DNA of 64,000 nucleotides, taken from Bradyrhizobium sp. CB1717. Its GTDB lineage: Bacteria > Pseudomonadota > Alphaproteobacteria > Rhizobiales > Xanthobacteraceae. Each line of letters opens with the position of its first letter. Within the stretch, counting starts at the first letter, position 1. The stretch lies in assembly GCF_029714325.1 (NCBI RefSeq), contig NZ_CP121666.1:7161001-7225000 (forward strand), given 5' to 3'. Positions 7,793 to 16,874 of the stretch are shown one piece after another. The translations under genes were made by a program, and so were the position numbers. The notes beneath the pieces were generated by a model. The model made no database searches, was not told the DNA's origin, and saw only the letters and a program-made list of their open reading frames with translations.

Positions 7793-9037
7793 ATGGATGC
7801 TGCCAGTGATAACGCGGGCGATGCCAGCCGCGCGCTGATCTTCGCGCTGGTCGCGCTCGCCTGCGGGCACATGCTCTCGACCTTGCTGCGCACGATTCCG
7901 GCCGTCAGCCTCGACCTGATGGCGGCGGATTTCCGCATCGAGCCGCAGGCGCTGGCGAGCCTGACCTCCGTCTATCATTTCGCCTTCGCGGCCTCGCAGA
8001 TCCCGGTCGGCGCGGCGATGGACCGGTTCGGCGTGCGGCCGGTGTCGCTCGGCCTGCTGGCAGGAACCGTGTTCGGCGCGGTGGCCTCGGGGTTTGCGAC
8101 GGGACCTGCGAGCTTTGCGGTCGGGCAGTTCATGCTGGGCGTCGCGACCTCGGGCATGCTGATGTGCCCGATGACGCTCGCGGCCAAGCAATTGTCCGCC
8201 GCGCGGTTCGGATTGTGGTCGGGCGCGATCCTGTCGATCGGCAATATCGGCATGCTGCTGTCGTCGAGCCCCCTCGCCTTCGTGATCGACAATTTCGGCT
8301 GGCGGGCCGGGTTCTGGATCTCAGCTCTCGGCGGCATTCTCGTCGCCCTCGCGGTGTTCGTGCTGGTGCCGAGCCAGCCGGCCGAGCACAAGGACGACTC
8401 CTCGCCGCTGTCGCAGATGATCGAGGTGGTCAGGCTCGGCCTTTCGCGGCCGCTGCGCGGCGTGATCGCGCTGGCCCTGGTGTCGCTGGCGAGCACGCTG
8501 GTGCTGCGCGGCCTGTGGGGCGGTCCATGGCTGATGGAGATCAAGGGACTGACGCGGGTCGAGGCCGGCAACCAGCTCGGCGCATTCACGCTGGCGATGA
8601 TCGTGGGCCCGTTGCTAGTCGGCATGATCGACCGCAGGCTCGGCCACCGTCGCGAACTGGTTGCCGGTACGCACGCGGTCGCGGCGCTGCTGCTCGCGCT
8701 GATGGCACTGGGAGCGCCGCACTTTCCCGTTGCATGGCTGTTCGGCGCGACCGTCATGCCGCCGTACTACGATCTGGTACTGTTCGTGCTGATCGGGCTC
8801 TTCACCTCCGCCCAGCCGCTGCTGTTCGGCATGTCCAGGCAGCTCGTCGACGCGCAGGTCGCAGGGAAAGCACTCGCGGCCGTAAACCTCGCCTTCTTTC
8901 TCGGCACGGCGCTGATGCAATCCGTCACCGGCGCGGTGGCGGCGTTCGCGGGGCTGCCGGCGGTGCTGCTGTTCATGGCGGCAGCGCTGGCGTTCGGCGT
9001 GCTGATCTTTTTGACTTATACGACGTCGAATTCGTAG
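7793..9037 (+). CDS. MFS transporter
   Basis: The 414-residue product starts at the ATG at 7793 (MDAASDNAGDASRALIF) and has about twelve hydrophobic segments. The loop 2-3 motif appears as GAAMDRFGVRPVSLG near residue 75, typical of the major facilitator superfamily, nitrate/oxalate/sugar-acid-like branch. The substrate cannot be assigned. The stop codon TAG lies inside the first base pairs of the palindromic repeat at 9034, so the repeat inserted exactly at the gene end. The M20 hydrolase gene follows 120 bases later and the enolase-superfamily enzyme after that, so a catabolic uptake role is plausible. Confidence 0.85.
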   Translation: MDAASDNAGDASRALIFALVALACGHMLSTLLRTIPAVSLDLMAADFRIEPQALASLTSVYHFAFAASQIPVGAAMDRFGVRPVSLGLLAGTVFGAVASGFATGPASFAVGQFMLGVATSGMLMCPMTLAAKQLSAARFGLWSGAILSIGNIGMLLSSSPLAFVIDNFGWRAGFWISALGGILVALAVFVLVPSQPAEHKDDSSPLSQMIEVVRLGLSRPLRGVIALALVSLASTLVLRGLWGGPWLMEIKGLTRVEAGNQLGAFTLAMIVGPLLVGMIDRRLGHRRELVAGTHAVAALLLALMALGAPHFPVAWLFGATVMPPYYDLVLFVLIGLFTSAQPLLFGMSRQLVDAQVAGKALAAVNLAFFLGTALMQSVTGAVAAFAGLPAVLLFMAAALAFGVLIFLTYTTSNS

Positions 9038-9113
9038 GATGGGTAGAGCGAAGCGAAACCCATCCTTCTTGCCGGGAAGTGATGGGTTTCGCGAAGAGCT
9101 CTACCCATCCTAC
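9034..9113. repeat. palindromic intergenic repeat, copy 1
   Basis: The arms GTAGGATGGGTAGAGCGAAG and the reverse complement ending CTACCCATCCTAC enclose a short spacer and would fold into a long imperfect hairpin. The same arms recur at 10367-10450. Such elements are dispersed in Bradyrhizobium genomes. The MFS stop codon falls within the left arm, and the element may also work as a terminator or mRNA stabiliser. Confidence 0.85.
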
Positions 9114-9157
9114 GCGTTCGCGCTGCGCCGCTATCTGCATCAAGGGAATTCCAGTCC

Positions 9158-10351
9158 ATGCCTGTCGACCACAAAGCCGCCACCGATCGTCTCATGCGCT
9201 TCCTCGCTGTCGAGGGTGTCACCGGACAGGAGGCGGCGATCGGGCGCGAGCTCACCGCCGCGCTGAAGCAGGCCGGCGTGCCGGCAAAGGCGATCCGGCT
9301 CGACGATGCCAATACGCGCATTCCCGTGCCGACCGAGACCGGCAACCTCATCGTCGACCTGCCCGGCCGCGGCGCGCTGCACAACCAGCCACGCATCATG
9401 TTCATGACCCACATGGACACGGTGCCGCTGTGCGCCGGCGCCAAGCCCAAGAAATCCGGACGCAAGATCGTCAATGAGGCCAGGACCGCGCTCGGCGGCG
9501 ACAATCGCTGCGGCTGCGGCGTGCTGGTGACACTGGCCGCAGAGCTTGCCAAGCAGAAGCTCGACCATCCGCCGATCACGCTGCTGTTCTGCGTGCGCGA
9601 GGAGAGCGGGCTCTATGGCGCGCGCCACGTCAAGCTGGACGAGCTCGGCTCGCCGGTGATGGCGTTCAACTATGACGGCGGCTCGGCTTCCAACGTCGTG
9701 ATCGGGGCGGTCGGCGCCGACCGCTGGACCGTCGAGATCTTTGGCCGCGCCTCGCATGCGGGCGTCGCGCCCGAGCGCGGCATCTCCTCGACCATGATCA
9801 TGGCCCTCGCTCTCGCGGACGTGAAAGCCGGCGGCTGGTTCGGCAAGGTGGTGAAGGGCAAGCAGCAGGGCACCAGCAATGTCGGTCCCGTCACCGGCGG
9901 CGAAGGCCGCCCCGCGGGCGATGCCACCAACGTCGTCACCGACTACGTCCATGTGCGCGGCGAATGCCGCAGCCATGACGGAAAATTCTTCAAGGAGATC
10001 ACCAAGGCCTACAAGGCCGCGTTCGAGAAGGCGGCCAAGAAGGTGACGAACGCGCAGGGCAAGTCCGGCAAGGTCAAGTTCAAGGCCGAGACCGACTATT
10101 ATCCGTTCCGCATGAAGGAGAACCTGCCGGTCGTCAAACGCGCGATCGAGGCGGTGGCTGCCGTGGGCGGCACTCCGAACGTGCGCGCCGCCAATGGCGG
10201 CCTGGACGCCAACTGGATGGTCCGCCACGGCATTCCGACCGTCACCTTCGGCGCCGGCCAGAACGAGGCGCATACGGTCGACGAATGGATCAATCTCGAC
10301 GAATACGACCGGGCGTGCGCGCTGGCGCTCCAGGTCGCAACGATGCCATGA
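9158..10351 (+). CDS. M20/M25/M40-family metallohydrolase, peptidase T-like
   Basis: The protein is 397 residues. Zinc-ligand blocks of the M20 family are visible: MFMTHMDTVP near 88, GGDNRCGCGVL near 113 and VREESGLYGARH near 147 with the catalytic Glu-Glu. The lid domain follows (GRASHAGVAPERG near 200), and the final block ends GAGQNEAHTVDEWI with the last ligand His. It should cleave a peptide or N-acyl amino acid bond in the cytoplasm. AAGGGA lies ten bases before the ATG. It lies between two copies of the palindromic repeat and is followed by an enolase-superfamily enzyme. Confidence 0.88.
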   Translation: MPVDHKAATDRLMRFLAVEGVTGQEAAIGRELTAALKQAGVPAKAIRLDDANTRIPVPTETGNLIVDLPGRGALHNQPRIMFMTHMDTVPLCAGAKPKKSGRKIVNEARTALGGDNRCGCGVLVTLAAELAKQKLDHPPITLLFCVREESGLYGARHVKLDELGSPVMAFNYDGGSASNVVIGAVGADRWTVEIFGRASHAGVAPERGISSTMIMALALADVKAGGWFGKVVKGKQQGTSNVGPVTGGEGRPAGDATNVVTDYVHVRGECRSHDGKFFKEITKAYKAAFEKAAKKVTNAQGKSGKVKFKAETDYYPFRMKENLPVVKRAIEAVAAVGGTPNVRAANGGLDANWMVRHGIPTVTFGAGQNEAHTVDEWINLDEYDRACALALQVATMP

Positions 10352-10366
10352 GAATGTGAGCAGCTT

Positions 10367-10450
10367 GTAGGATGGGTAGAGCGTTAGCGAAACCCATCGC
10401 TACTTGCGTAGATGAAGATGATGGGTTTCGCTTCGCTCTACCCATCCTAC
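10367..10450. repeat. palindromic intergenic repeat, copy 2
   Basis: GTAGGATGGGTAGAGCGTTAGC pairs with the right arm GCTTCGCTCTACCCATCCTAC. The arms are nearly the same as in copy 1 at 9034, while the loop differs. It ends 25 bases before the next start codon, immediately ahead of an A-rich tract and the CAGGGAGG ribosome site, so it lies in the 5' untranslated region of the following gene. Confidence 0.85.
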
Positions 10451-10474
10451 AAAAAGAAAAAACAGGGAGGCTAC

Positions 10475-11563
10475 ATGCCGCGCATCGCGAATATCGAATC
10501 CGCGCTCTACCGGATCCCCCTGCCCGTCACGCTGTCCGACTCCACGCATGGCGAGATCGCGGCGTTCGAGCTGATCACCTGCCGCATCCGCGATGCCGAT
10601 GGCGCCGAGGGCGTCGGCTACACCTACACGGTCGGGCGCAACGGCGGGGCGACCGCCGACATCCTCTCGCGCGAGATTCCGCCGCTGGTCGAAGGGCGCG
10701 AAGCCGATGACACGGAAGCGATCTGGCATCACGTCTGGTGGGGACTGCACTATGGCGGCCGCGGCGGACCGGCCGTGCTGGCGCTCTCGGCGCTCGACAT
10801 CGCGCTGTGGGATTTGAAGGCGCAGCGCGCGAAGCAGCCGCTGTTCCGCCTGCTCGGCGGCTTCGATGCGCGCGTGCCGTGCTATGCCGGCGGCATCGAC
10901 CTCGATCTCTCCGTCGAGGCGCTCCTGAAGCAGACCGACGGCAATCTCGCCAAGGGGTTTCGCGCCATCAAGATGAAGGTCGGTCGGCCCGACCTGAAAT
11001 CCGACGTGGCGCGCGTCGCGGCGATGCGGCAGCATCTCGGCGACGGCTTTCCGCTGATGGCGGACGCCAACATGAAATGGACGGTCGAGGAAGCGATCCG
11101 CGCCGCCCGCGCTTTCGCATCCTTCGACCTGACGTGGCTGGAGGAGCCGATCATCCCCGACGACGTCGCCGGCCATGCCCGCATCATGCAGGCCGGCGGC
11201 GTGCCGATCGCGGCGGGCGAGAATTTGCGCTCGCTGTGGGAGTTCAAGAACTACATCGTCGCGGGCGCGGTGTCCTATCCCGAGCCCGACGTCACCAATT
11301 GCGGCGGCGTCACCGCCTTCATGAAGATCGCGCGGCTGGCGGAGGCGTTCAACCTGCCCGTCACCAGCCACGGCGCGCACGACATCACGTTGCATCTGCT
11401 CGCGGCCTGCCCGAACCGCTCCTATCTGGAGGCGCATGGTTTTGGCCTCGACAAATATATCGAGCATCCCTTGGTGCTTCAGGACGGCATGGCGCTGGCG
11501 CCGGACCGTCCGGGCCATGGCATCGGCTTCGACTGGAAGGGGCTGGCGAAGCTGGCGGCGTAG
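10475..11563 (+). CDS. mandelate racemase/muconate lactonizing enzyme family protein
   Basis: The 362-residue product begins MPRIANIESALYRIPLP, with CAGGGAGG seven bases before the ATG. Enolase-superfamily features are complete: a capping domain to about 125, then FRAIKMKVG with the KxK pair, MADANMKW with the first metal Asp, WLEEPI with Glu, AAGENLRS with Glu, and TSHGAHD with the His of the mandelate racemase subgroup. It should abstract a proton alpha to a carboxylate, as in sugar-acid dehydratases or racemases. The substrate is unknown. Neighbouring M20 hydrolases and an MFS suggest breakdown of an acid or amide compound. Confidence 0.9.
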   Translation: MPRIANIESALYRIPLPVTLSDSTHGEIAAFELITCRIRDADGAEGVGYTYTVGRNGGATADILSREIPPLVEGREADDTEAIWHHVWWGLHYGGRGGPAVLALSALDIALWDLKAQRAKQPLFRLLGGFDARVPCYAGGIDLDLSVEALLKQTDGNLAKGFRAIKMKVGRPDLKSDVARVAAMRQHLGDGFPLMADANMKWTVEEAIRAARAFASFDLTWLEEPIIPDDVAGHARIMQAGGVPIAAGENLRSLWEFKNYIVAGAVSYPEPDVTNCGGVTAFMKIARLAEAFNLPVTSHGAHDITLHLLAACPNRSYLEAHGFGLDKYIEHPLVLQDGMALAPDRPGHGIGFDWKGLAKLAA

Positions 11564-11575
11564 GGCGGGCCTTCC

Positions 11576-11597
11576 CCCTCCCGCAAGTGGGAGAGGG
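11576..11597. terminator. hairpin after the enolase-superfamily gene
   Basis: CTCCC and GGGAG pair around the loop GCAAGT, extended by CCC and AGGG, starting 13 bases after the stop. There is no T-run, so this may be a short repeat element or a weak terminator. Confidence 0.4.
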
Positions 11598-11742
11598 AGC
11601 TCACCTTGCGCGGAGCTCGCACGTACCTGACACCAAGACAAACGGCATTGCTGCACGCGAGGCATTCGCTGGCGCTTGATGCGGCCTCCCAATATTCCGC
11701 TATGCTGGCAGCAGCCGGCCTCCCAGCGAAAGATCCCCCGCC

Positions 11743-12891
11743 TTGACACCCGAGCTGCACCAGAAACTGACCGCGTGGCGCCGGCATCTGCATGCCCACC
11801 CCGAACTGTCCCTCCAGGAGAAGGCGACCGCCGCCTTCGTGCAGGACAAGCTCACCGAGCTCGGCATTCCCTTCGAGGCAGGCGTCGGCGGCCACGGCAT
11901 CGTCGCGACGTTGACGCGCGGGTCGGCGCAGGGCCGCGTCGGTCTGCGCGCCGACATGGATGCGCTGCCGATCACCGAGGACACCGGGCTGCCCTACGCC
12001 TCGAAGACACCGGGCGTGATGCATGCCTGCGGCCATGACGGGCACACCGCCTCGCTGCTCGGCGCGGCGGCCCTGCTCGCCGCCGATACCGACTGGAGCG
12101 GCAAGGTCCACTTCATCTTCCAGCCGGCCGAGGAAGGTTTTGGCGGCGCGCGCACGATGGTCGCGGACGGGCTGCTCGAGCGCTTTCCGATGGACCGGGT
12201 GTTCGGCTTTCACAACTGGCCTGGCCTTCAGGCCGGCAGCATCGCGGTCCATGACGGCGTCGTCATGGCCTCCGGCGGTCGCGTCACCATCACCATCGAG
12301 GGCCATGCGGGACACGCCGGCATGCCGCATCTGACGCGCGATCCGGTGATGGCGGCAGGCCACCTGATCGTGGCGCTGCAATCGATCGTCTCGCGCAGCG
12401 TCGATCCGCTCGACACCGCGGTGCTCTCGCTGTGCACGATCGAGGGCGGCACCGCGCCGAACCAGATCGCGGGCAAAGTGGTGATCCGCGGCACGCTACG
12501 GTTTCATCGCGAGGAGATCAAGGACGTCATCCTCGGCGGGATCGAACGGACCTGCGCGGGCATTGCCACGAGCTTCGGCGTCAAGGTCACGCCCGAGATC
12601 GTCATGGGCGTCGGCGTGGTGGTCAACAGTCCGGCCGAGGCCGATCTGGCGCGCCTCGCCGCGGAGAAGGTGCGGGCCGAAGTCAGGCGCGACCTCGCAC
12701 CGAGCATGGCCGGCGAGGACTTCGCCTTCTACCTCAAGCATCGGCCCGGCGCCTTCGTCTGGATCGGCAACGGCGAATTGCGCGACGGCGCCGAGCTGCA
12801 CGGCCCGCGCTACGATTTCAACGACGCCATCCTTCCCGTCGCCTCCAGCTGGATGGCCGAGGTCGCCAAGACGGCGCTGAGCGCGAACTAG
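11743..12891 (+). CDS. M20-family amidohydrolase (hippurate hydrolase-like)
   Basis: This encodes 382 residues. The M20D pattern is clear: WRRHLHAHPELSLQEKATAAFV near 10, GLRADMDALPI near 68, HACGHDGHTASLLGAA near 96, FQPAEEGFGGARTMV near 127, and SMAGEDFAFYLKHRPGAFVWIGNG near 325. These enzymes remove an acyl group from amino acids or amides (hippurate, IAA conjugates, N-acetyl-diaminopimelate). The start is a TTG (TTGACACCCGAG); no strong ribosome site is visible, so the exact start is less certain. It stands 180 bases after the preceding gene, with a possible own promoter (TATGCT at about 11701). Confidence 0.88.
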   Translation: MTPELHQKLTAWRRHLHAHPELSLQEKATAAFVQDKLTELGIPFEAGVGGHGIVATLTRGSAQGRVGLRADMDALPITEDTGLPYASKTPGVMHACGHDGHTASLLGAAALLAADTDWSGKVHFIFQPAEEGFGGARTMVADGLLERFPMDRVFGFHNWPGLQAGSIAVHDGVVMASGGRVTITIEGHAGHAGMPHLTRDPVMAAGHLIVALQSIVSRSVDPLDTAVLSLCTIEGGTAPNQIAGKVVIRGTLRFHREEIKDVILGGIERTCAGIATSFGVKVTPEIVMGVGVVVNSPAEADLARLAAEKVRAEVRRDLAPSMAGEDFAFYLKHRPGAFVWIGNGELRDGAELHGPRYDFNDAILPVASSWMAEVAKTALSAN

Positions 12892-12935
12892 TCTGCGGAG
12901 GCGGCGGGCCTGTTGCTCGCCGCCCTCCGGCACGG

Positions 12936-13229
12936 TCAGCAGCCGCGACAGATGACCAGCTTGCGATCGATCTCCTCGTCGAGACGACGCAGCTCGGCGT
13001 CGACGGGCAACGCCTGCACGGGCTCGAGCAAGTCGCTGGGCCGCGGCTGCCGGTGTCCGACGGGAGCTTGCCGGAACAGGTCCGCGAACCTTGTCGGGGC
13101 GAGACTGCCGGGCGGAACGATCGTCGAGCGGGCGCCTGCGCGCGCGCCCTCTCCCGCCCTGAGGCTCGAAACCGGCCAGAACAACACCGTAGCTGCGACG
13201 ATGGTCACACCAAGTCTGATCGACATCAT
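12936..13229 (-). CDS. small exported hypothetical protein
   Basis: A 97-residue product with a signal peptide (MMSIRLGVTIVAATVLFWPVSSLRAG) and a proline-rich mature part that ends LVICRGC. AGGAGAA precedes the tandem ATGs at 13229 and 13226. The mature protein has two cysteines at the very C-terminus and no recognised domain. The vir-box-like sequence TACGGCTGAAAC at 13322-13333 lies about 95 bases upstream, directly after the VirA-like kinase, so it may belong to the same regulon (inference). Confidence 0.6.
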   Translation of the reverse strand: MMSIRLGVTIVAATVLFWPVSSLRAGEGARAGARSTIVPPGSLAPTRFADLFRQAPVGHRQPRPSDLLEPVQALPVDAELRRLDEEIDRKLVICRGC

Positions 13230-13350
13230 TCTTCTCCTATCGCGGTGACATTTGCGAAGCCGCGCCTGTGCTGGATAGGAGATGCCGGCTACCCGGCCAT
13301 GTCGCCGCGGCGCTATCGCGTTACGGCTGAAACCGCCTGCGGATCATGCT

Positions 13351-15852
13351 TCAGGAAACTCCGGCGGCGCGCCTCGATCTGCCTCCCGTCGCGGGCGAGG
13401 CGAGGCTCCGCGCCAGCACGCCGGCAAGCTCCGCCGACACCAGCGGATGATGAACGAGCTCGGTGATGCCCGACGTCTCGAGCGAGGGCATCGCCAGATC
13501 GCGCGTCGAGGGCGCCGCCAGGATGATCGGCAGAGCCGGCGCGGCATCATGCAACGCCGCCGCGACATCGAGCGAGGAGCCTCCGGGCAGATGACACACC
13601 AGCGCCGCGTCGAAGCGGGCGTGCGCGGCCCGGCAGGCGGTGATGGCTTCCGCCAGCCTGGTGAAGCCGACGGGCTCATAACCCAGCGCCGCGAGGATCT
13701 CCTCATAGCGCAACAGGCGGCGGCGATCGGTGTCGATCACGAGCACGGTTTCGCCGGCGCCAAGGAGCGCCGGATCGGAGCCGTGCGGAGCCAGCTGCGG
13801 CTCGTCAGGCTCGCCCGATGGCAGCCAGACGTCGAAGCGCGTGCCGGCGTCCGGCCGGCTCTGCACCGCGATCGCGCCGCCATGTTGCTCGACGATCTCG
13901 CGCACCGTCGCGAGCCCAAGGCCGTTGCCGTCCGGGCGGGTGGTGAAGAACGGCTCGAAGATCCGCTCCAGCGTCGCCTCGTCCATGCCGGGACCTGGAT
14001 CGGTGACCGAAATGACGACGAAGCGGCCAGGGCCGACGTCGCTGCGCCCGACCGGCAGCGGATTTGCGAGATCGCATGTCTTGATGCGGAGCTCGATGCG
14101 GCCGGGCTCCTTCATCGCCTGCGCCGCGTTGTTGCAGAGATTCAGGATCACCTGTTGCAATTGGGCCGGCTCCCCGGTCACGACGGACGCTTCGGCCACC
14201 TCGCTCACCTCGAGCCTGACATACGAAGGCAGCGACGCGGCGAGCAGCGACCCGGTTTCGTCGATCAGGGTCTTGACGCACACGCTCTCCCGCCGGCCCT
14301 CGCCGCGACGGCCGAAGCTGAGAATCTGCTCGACCAGCTCGCGCGCCCGCTCGCCGGCCCGGCGGATCTCGGCGAGGCTCGCGGCAGGCCGGCTTCCCGA
14401 CGGGATCCGCGCGTCGGCCATTTCGGCGTAGCCGAGAATTGCACCGACGATGTTGTTGAAGTTGTGGGCGATGCCGCTGGCAAAGGTCCCGATGGTCTCC
14501 ATGCGGCGCGCCTGCTGCAGGCTCGCCTGGAGACGCTCCTTCTCGCCCTCGAGCCGGGCCCGCCTGATCGCGTTGCGAATCGCATCGAAAGCCATGCGAA
14601 ACAGCGAGACCTCGGACCAGTATCTGAGTGCGCCTCCATGCAGGGCGTCGAAGCCGAGAATGCCATCGCGGCTCTTGTGGGCCGACATGATGCAGAGCCA
14701 GCCGCTCACGCCGGCTTCGGCGAGCAGGTTCATCGCCTCGTGGGGATGCGATGCGCTCACCTTGGGGATGTAGACGATGCCGTCGTCGCCGCCGTCGGAT
14801 CGCGACGCGAGGCTCAGCACCCGTTGCGGCCAGCCCTGTTCGAACCCGACGCCGTCGCGGGACCACCGATAGCTGTGCGTCGTCGCCCCGACCTCGCAGA
14901 CGAAATAGGCACGGTCCGCGCCGATGCATCCGGCAAGCTGGTGAAGCGCCATCTCGACGTCCGCGGCGATCCGCTCGCTGCTCGAATTGATGAACAGCAT
15001 CGAGATGTTGGCGATCACGTGCTCGAACGCGGCGCGGCGGCGCAGCGTCATGGCCCGTTTGCGGAGCAGCATGCCGAAATAGATGATGCCGGAGAGCAGC
15101 AGCAGCGAAGTGATATATTGCAGCAAACGCGTCTTGCGCGCCGAGGCGCGCGCGGCGTGCTGGCGTTTCAGGATCACCGCCAGCATGGCATCCTGCTCGC
15201 GGTTGTTGGAATCGGCGACAAGCGTCTTCAGGATGGTGTCGATATCGGGCAGCAGGTCATGCAGCATCTGTCCGTGGGTCAGCAGCGCCCGGACCGAATC
15301 CTTCTCCACCGGCGGCGGCTGCAATTGCGCCAGCTCTTCCAGCCGGTCCTCGACCTGGCGCGCAGCGGCGTCCGAGGTGTCGAGCGTCAGGCGCAGCATG
15401 GCGGCCGCCAGCGCGGAGGCGGCGGTCACCAGCGGCCGGGAGTCCGATTCGGCCAGCTTGTCGCTGAACAGGCCGAAATAGGCAAAGGAGTTCTGCAGCA
15501 ATGCATTCCTGCTCTTGAACCGCTCGATCAGGCTCTCCTGCCGGCCGGCACGCGCCGACAGGACGTCGATGGCCCTGGTCTGCTCGGCGTCGAGGCCCGC
15601 CGTGTCGCGCAGCCGCGTCAAGGCATCGTCATAGGCATTCACCATCTGCACCAGCGCGTCGTAATTGCGCGACAGGCCGGCGCGCGCGGTGAGGACTTCC
15701 CTGGTCATCCCGCGTTCGAACCGGGTGAAATCCCCGAGCGCCTCCAGCTGGCTGTCATAACGCGCCGAATTGACGTTCAACCCGTTCAACAAGAGCCAGG
15801 TGAGAAGCGCGAGCACGAACGCGACACTGACAACGGCAGGAGCTGATTTCAT
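13351..15852 (-). CDS. VirA-like hybrid sensor histidine kinase
   Basis: The protein is 833 residues. Two membrane segments (about 5-22 and 245-263, LLQYITSLLLLSGIIYFGML) frame a helical periplasmic domain of the DAHL type. A GAF-like domain follows (280-430), then HisKA with FASGIAHNFNNIVGAILGYAEMAD (phospho-His near 465), an HATPase domain (NLCNNAAQAM, DPGPGMD, GNGLGLATV) and a C-terminal receiver-like domain (from VLVIDTDRRR near 710). The receiver lacks the phospho-acceptor: the expected Asp position reads ALVCHLPGG. The architecture matches VirA-like kinases, and a VirG-like regulator lies 2 kb away. The ATG overlaps the stop of the upstream di-haem protein gene by four bases. Confidence 0.88.
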   Translation of the reverse strand: MKSAPAVVSVAFVLALLTWLLLNGLNVNSARYDSQLEALGDFTRFERGMTREVLTARAGLSRNYDALVQMVNAYDDALTRLRDTAGLDAEQTRAIDVLSARAGRQESLIERFKSRNALLQNSFAYFGLFSDKLAESDSRPLVTAASALAAAMLRLTLDTSDAAARQVEDRLEELAQLQPPPVEKDSVRALLTHGQMLHDLLPDIDTILKTLVADSNNREQDAMLAVILKRQHAARASARKTRLLQYITSLLLLSGIIYFGMLLRKRAMTLRRRAAFEHVIANISMLFINSSSERIAADVEMALHQLAGCIGADRAYFVCEVGATTHSYRWSRDGVGFEQGWPQRVLSLASRSDGGDDGIVYIPKVSASHPHEAMNLLAEAGVSGWLCIMSAHKSRDGILGFDALHGGALRYWSEVSLFRMAFDAIRNAIRRARLEGEKERLQASLQQARRMETIGTFASGIAHNFNNIVGAILGYAEMADARIPSGSRPAASLAEIRRAGERARELVEQILSFGRRGEGRRESVCVKTLIDETGSLLAASLPSYVRLEVSEVAEASVVTGEPAQLQQVILNLCNNAAQAMKEPGRIELRIKTCDLANPLPVGRSDVGPGRFVVISVTDPGPGMDEATLERIFEPFFTTRPDGNGLGLATVREIVEQHGGAIAVQSRPDAGTRFDVWLPSGEPDEPQLAPHGSDPALLGAGETVLVIDTDRRRLLRYEEILAALGYEPVGFTRLAEAITACRAAHARFDAALVCHLPGGSSLDVAAALHDAAPALPIILAAPSTRDLAMPSLETSGITELVHHPLVSAELAGVLARSLASPATGGRSRRAAGVS

Positions 15853-16832
15853 GGCGAGCCACCCACAGGCGCACCGCGATAGGTCCCGGTCAGACTGTTG
15901 AGGAAGGCGACGAGCGCCCTGGCCTGCCGGTCCGTCAGCGTTGCGTTCAACTGCGCCAGCGCCATCTTGCGAACCGCGTCCTCCAGCGTCGGCGCGCTTC
16001 CGTCATGAAAATAGGGGGCCGTCGTCGCGACGTTGCGCAGGCTCGGCACGCGCAGGATTTTCGGCTCGGGCGAGGCCAGCGGGTGGAATATGCCATGCCG
16101 CTCGAACAGATTGCCGCCGACGTTGACGCCCTGGTGGCAGGCCGAGCAACCCAGCGATTTGAACAGGCGGTAGCCGTCCAGTTCTTCGGCCGACAAGGCT
16201 GCGTCGTCGCCCTCCAGCCAGCGATCGAACCTGCCGCCCGGCGTGAGCAGCGTGCGCTGATAGCTTGCGAGCGCATCGACGACGTCGCCGCTGTCCGGAC
16301 GCCGACCATAGGCCACCACGAAACGATCGCGCATGTCGGGATCGGCATCGAGCTTTGCGGAGATCTCCGCCGCGCTGCTGCCCATCGTGTGCCGGCTTTC
16401 CAGCGATGCCTTGATATCAGCCTCGACGGTGCGGAATTTTCCTTCCCAGCTGAAACGAAAGCTGAGCGTCGAATTGAAGACGGTGAGCGTGTTGAGCGCG
16501 AGCTCCACCCCGTCGAGATCAACATCGTGCCGCCTCTGGCTCGCGCCGTTGGTCGCGGTATCGTGGCAATATTGGCAGGAGCGGGAATTGTCGTGCGAGA
16601 GCCGGCGATCGCCGAACAGCCTCTCGCCAAGCGCCGCCTTCAGCGGATCGACGGCGGGCGCCGGCGGAATCGGCGTGATCGGCTCGCCGCGGTCGAGCAC
16701 CGGTGCCGGCGGCGACTGCGACGGCGCGGGCGTAACTTCCACGCAGCACAGCAACACCGCGCAGATCGCGATCACCCCGCCCCGATAGCCGGCGCCTGGC
16801 CCGGCTCCGCGAAATCCAGTCAATAGTCGCAC
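15849..16832 (-). CDS. di-haem cytochrome c peroxidase family (MauG/CcpA-like) protein
   Basis: This encodes 327 residues with an N-terminal signal (GGVIAICAVLLCCV). Two haem-binding motifs, CQYCH near 86 and CSACH near 223, mark the bacterial cytochrome c peroxidase/MauG family; the region RVPSLRNVATTAPYFHDGSAPTLEDAV near 262-288 is the characteristic second-half signature. It would act in the periplasm, reducing peroxide or performing a MauG-type oxidation. The GTG start has no good ribosome site, so an internal start near residue 20 is possible. It is translationally coupled to the VirA-like kinase gene, suggesting it senses or modulates a redox signal. Confidence 0.88.
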   Translation of the reverse strand: MRLLTGFRGAGPGAGYRGGVIAICAVLLCCVEVTPAPSQSPPAPVLDRGEPITPIPPAPAVDPLKAALGERLFGDRRLSHDNSRSCQYCHDTATNGASQRRHDVDLDGVELALNTLTVFNSTLSFRFSWEGKFRTVEADIKASLESRHTMGSSAAEISAKLDADPDMRDRFVVAYGRRPDSGDVVDALASYQRTLLTPGGRFDRWLEGDDAALSAEELDGYRLFKSLGCSACHQGVNVGGNLFERHGIFHPLASPEPKILRVPSLRNVATTAPYFHDGSAPTLEDAVRKMALAQLNATLTDRQARALVAFLNSLTGTYRGAPVGGSP

Positions 16833-16874
16833 TGCCAGTGATATGGGGGTGGAAGCGGAAGCGACGACGTCCGC

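Noticed and set aside
13282..15846. 854-codon open frame on the plus strand
   Set aside because: It is the antisense shadow of the VirA-like kinase gene: Arg/Gln/His-rich composition, no domains, no ribosome site. High GC at third codon positions keeps such frames open.
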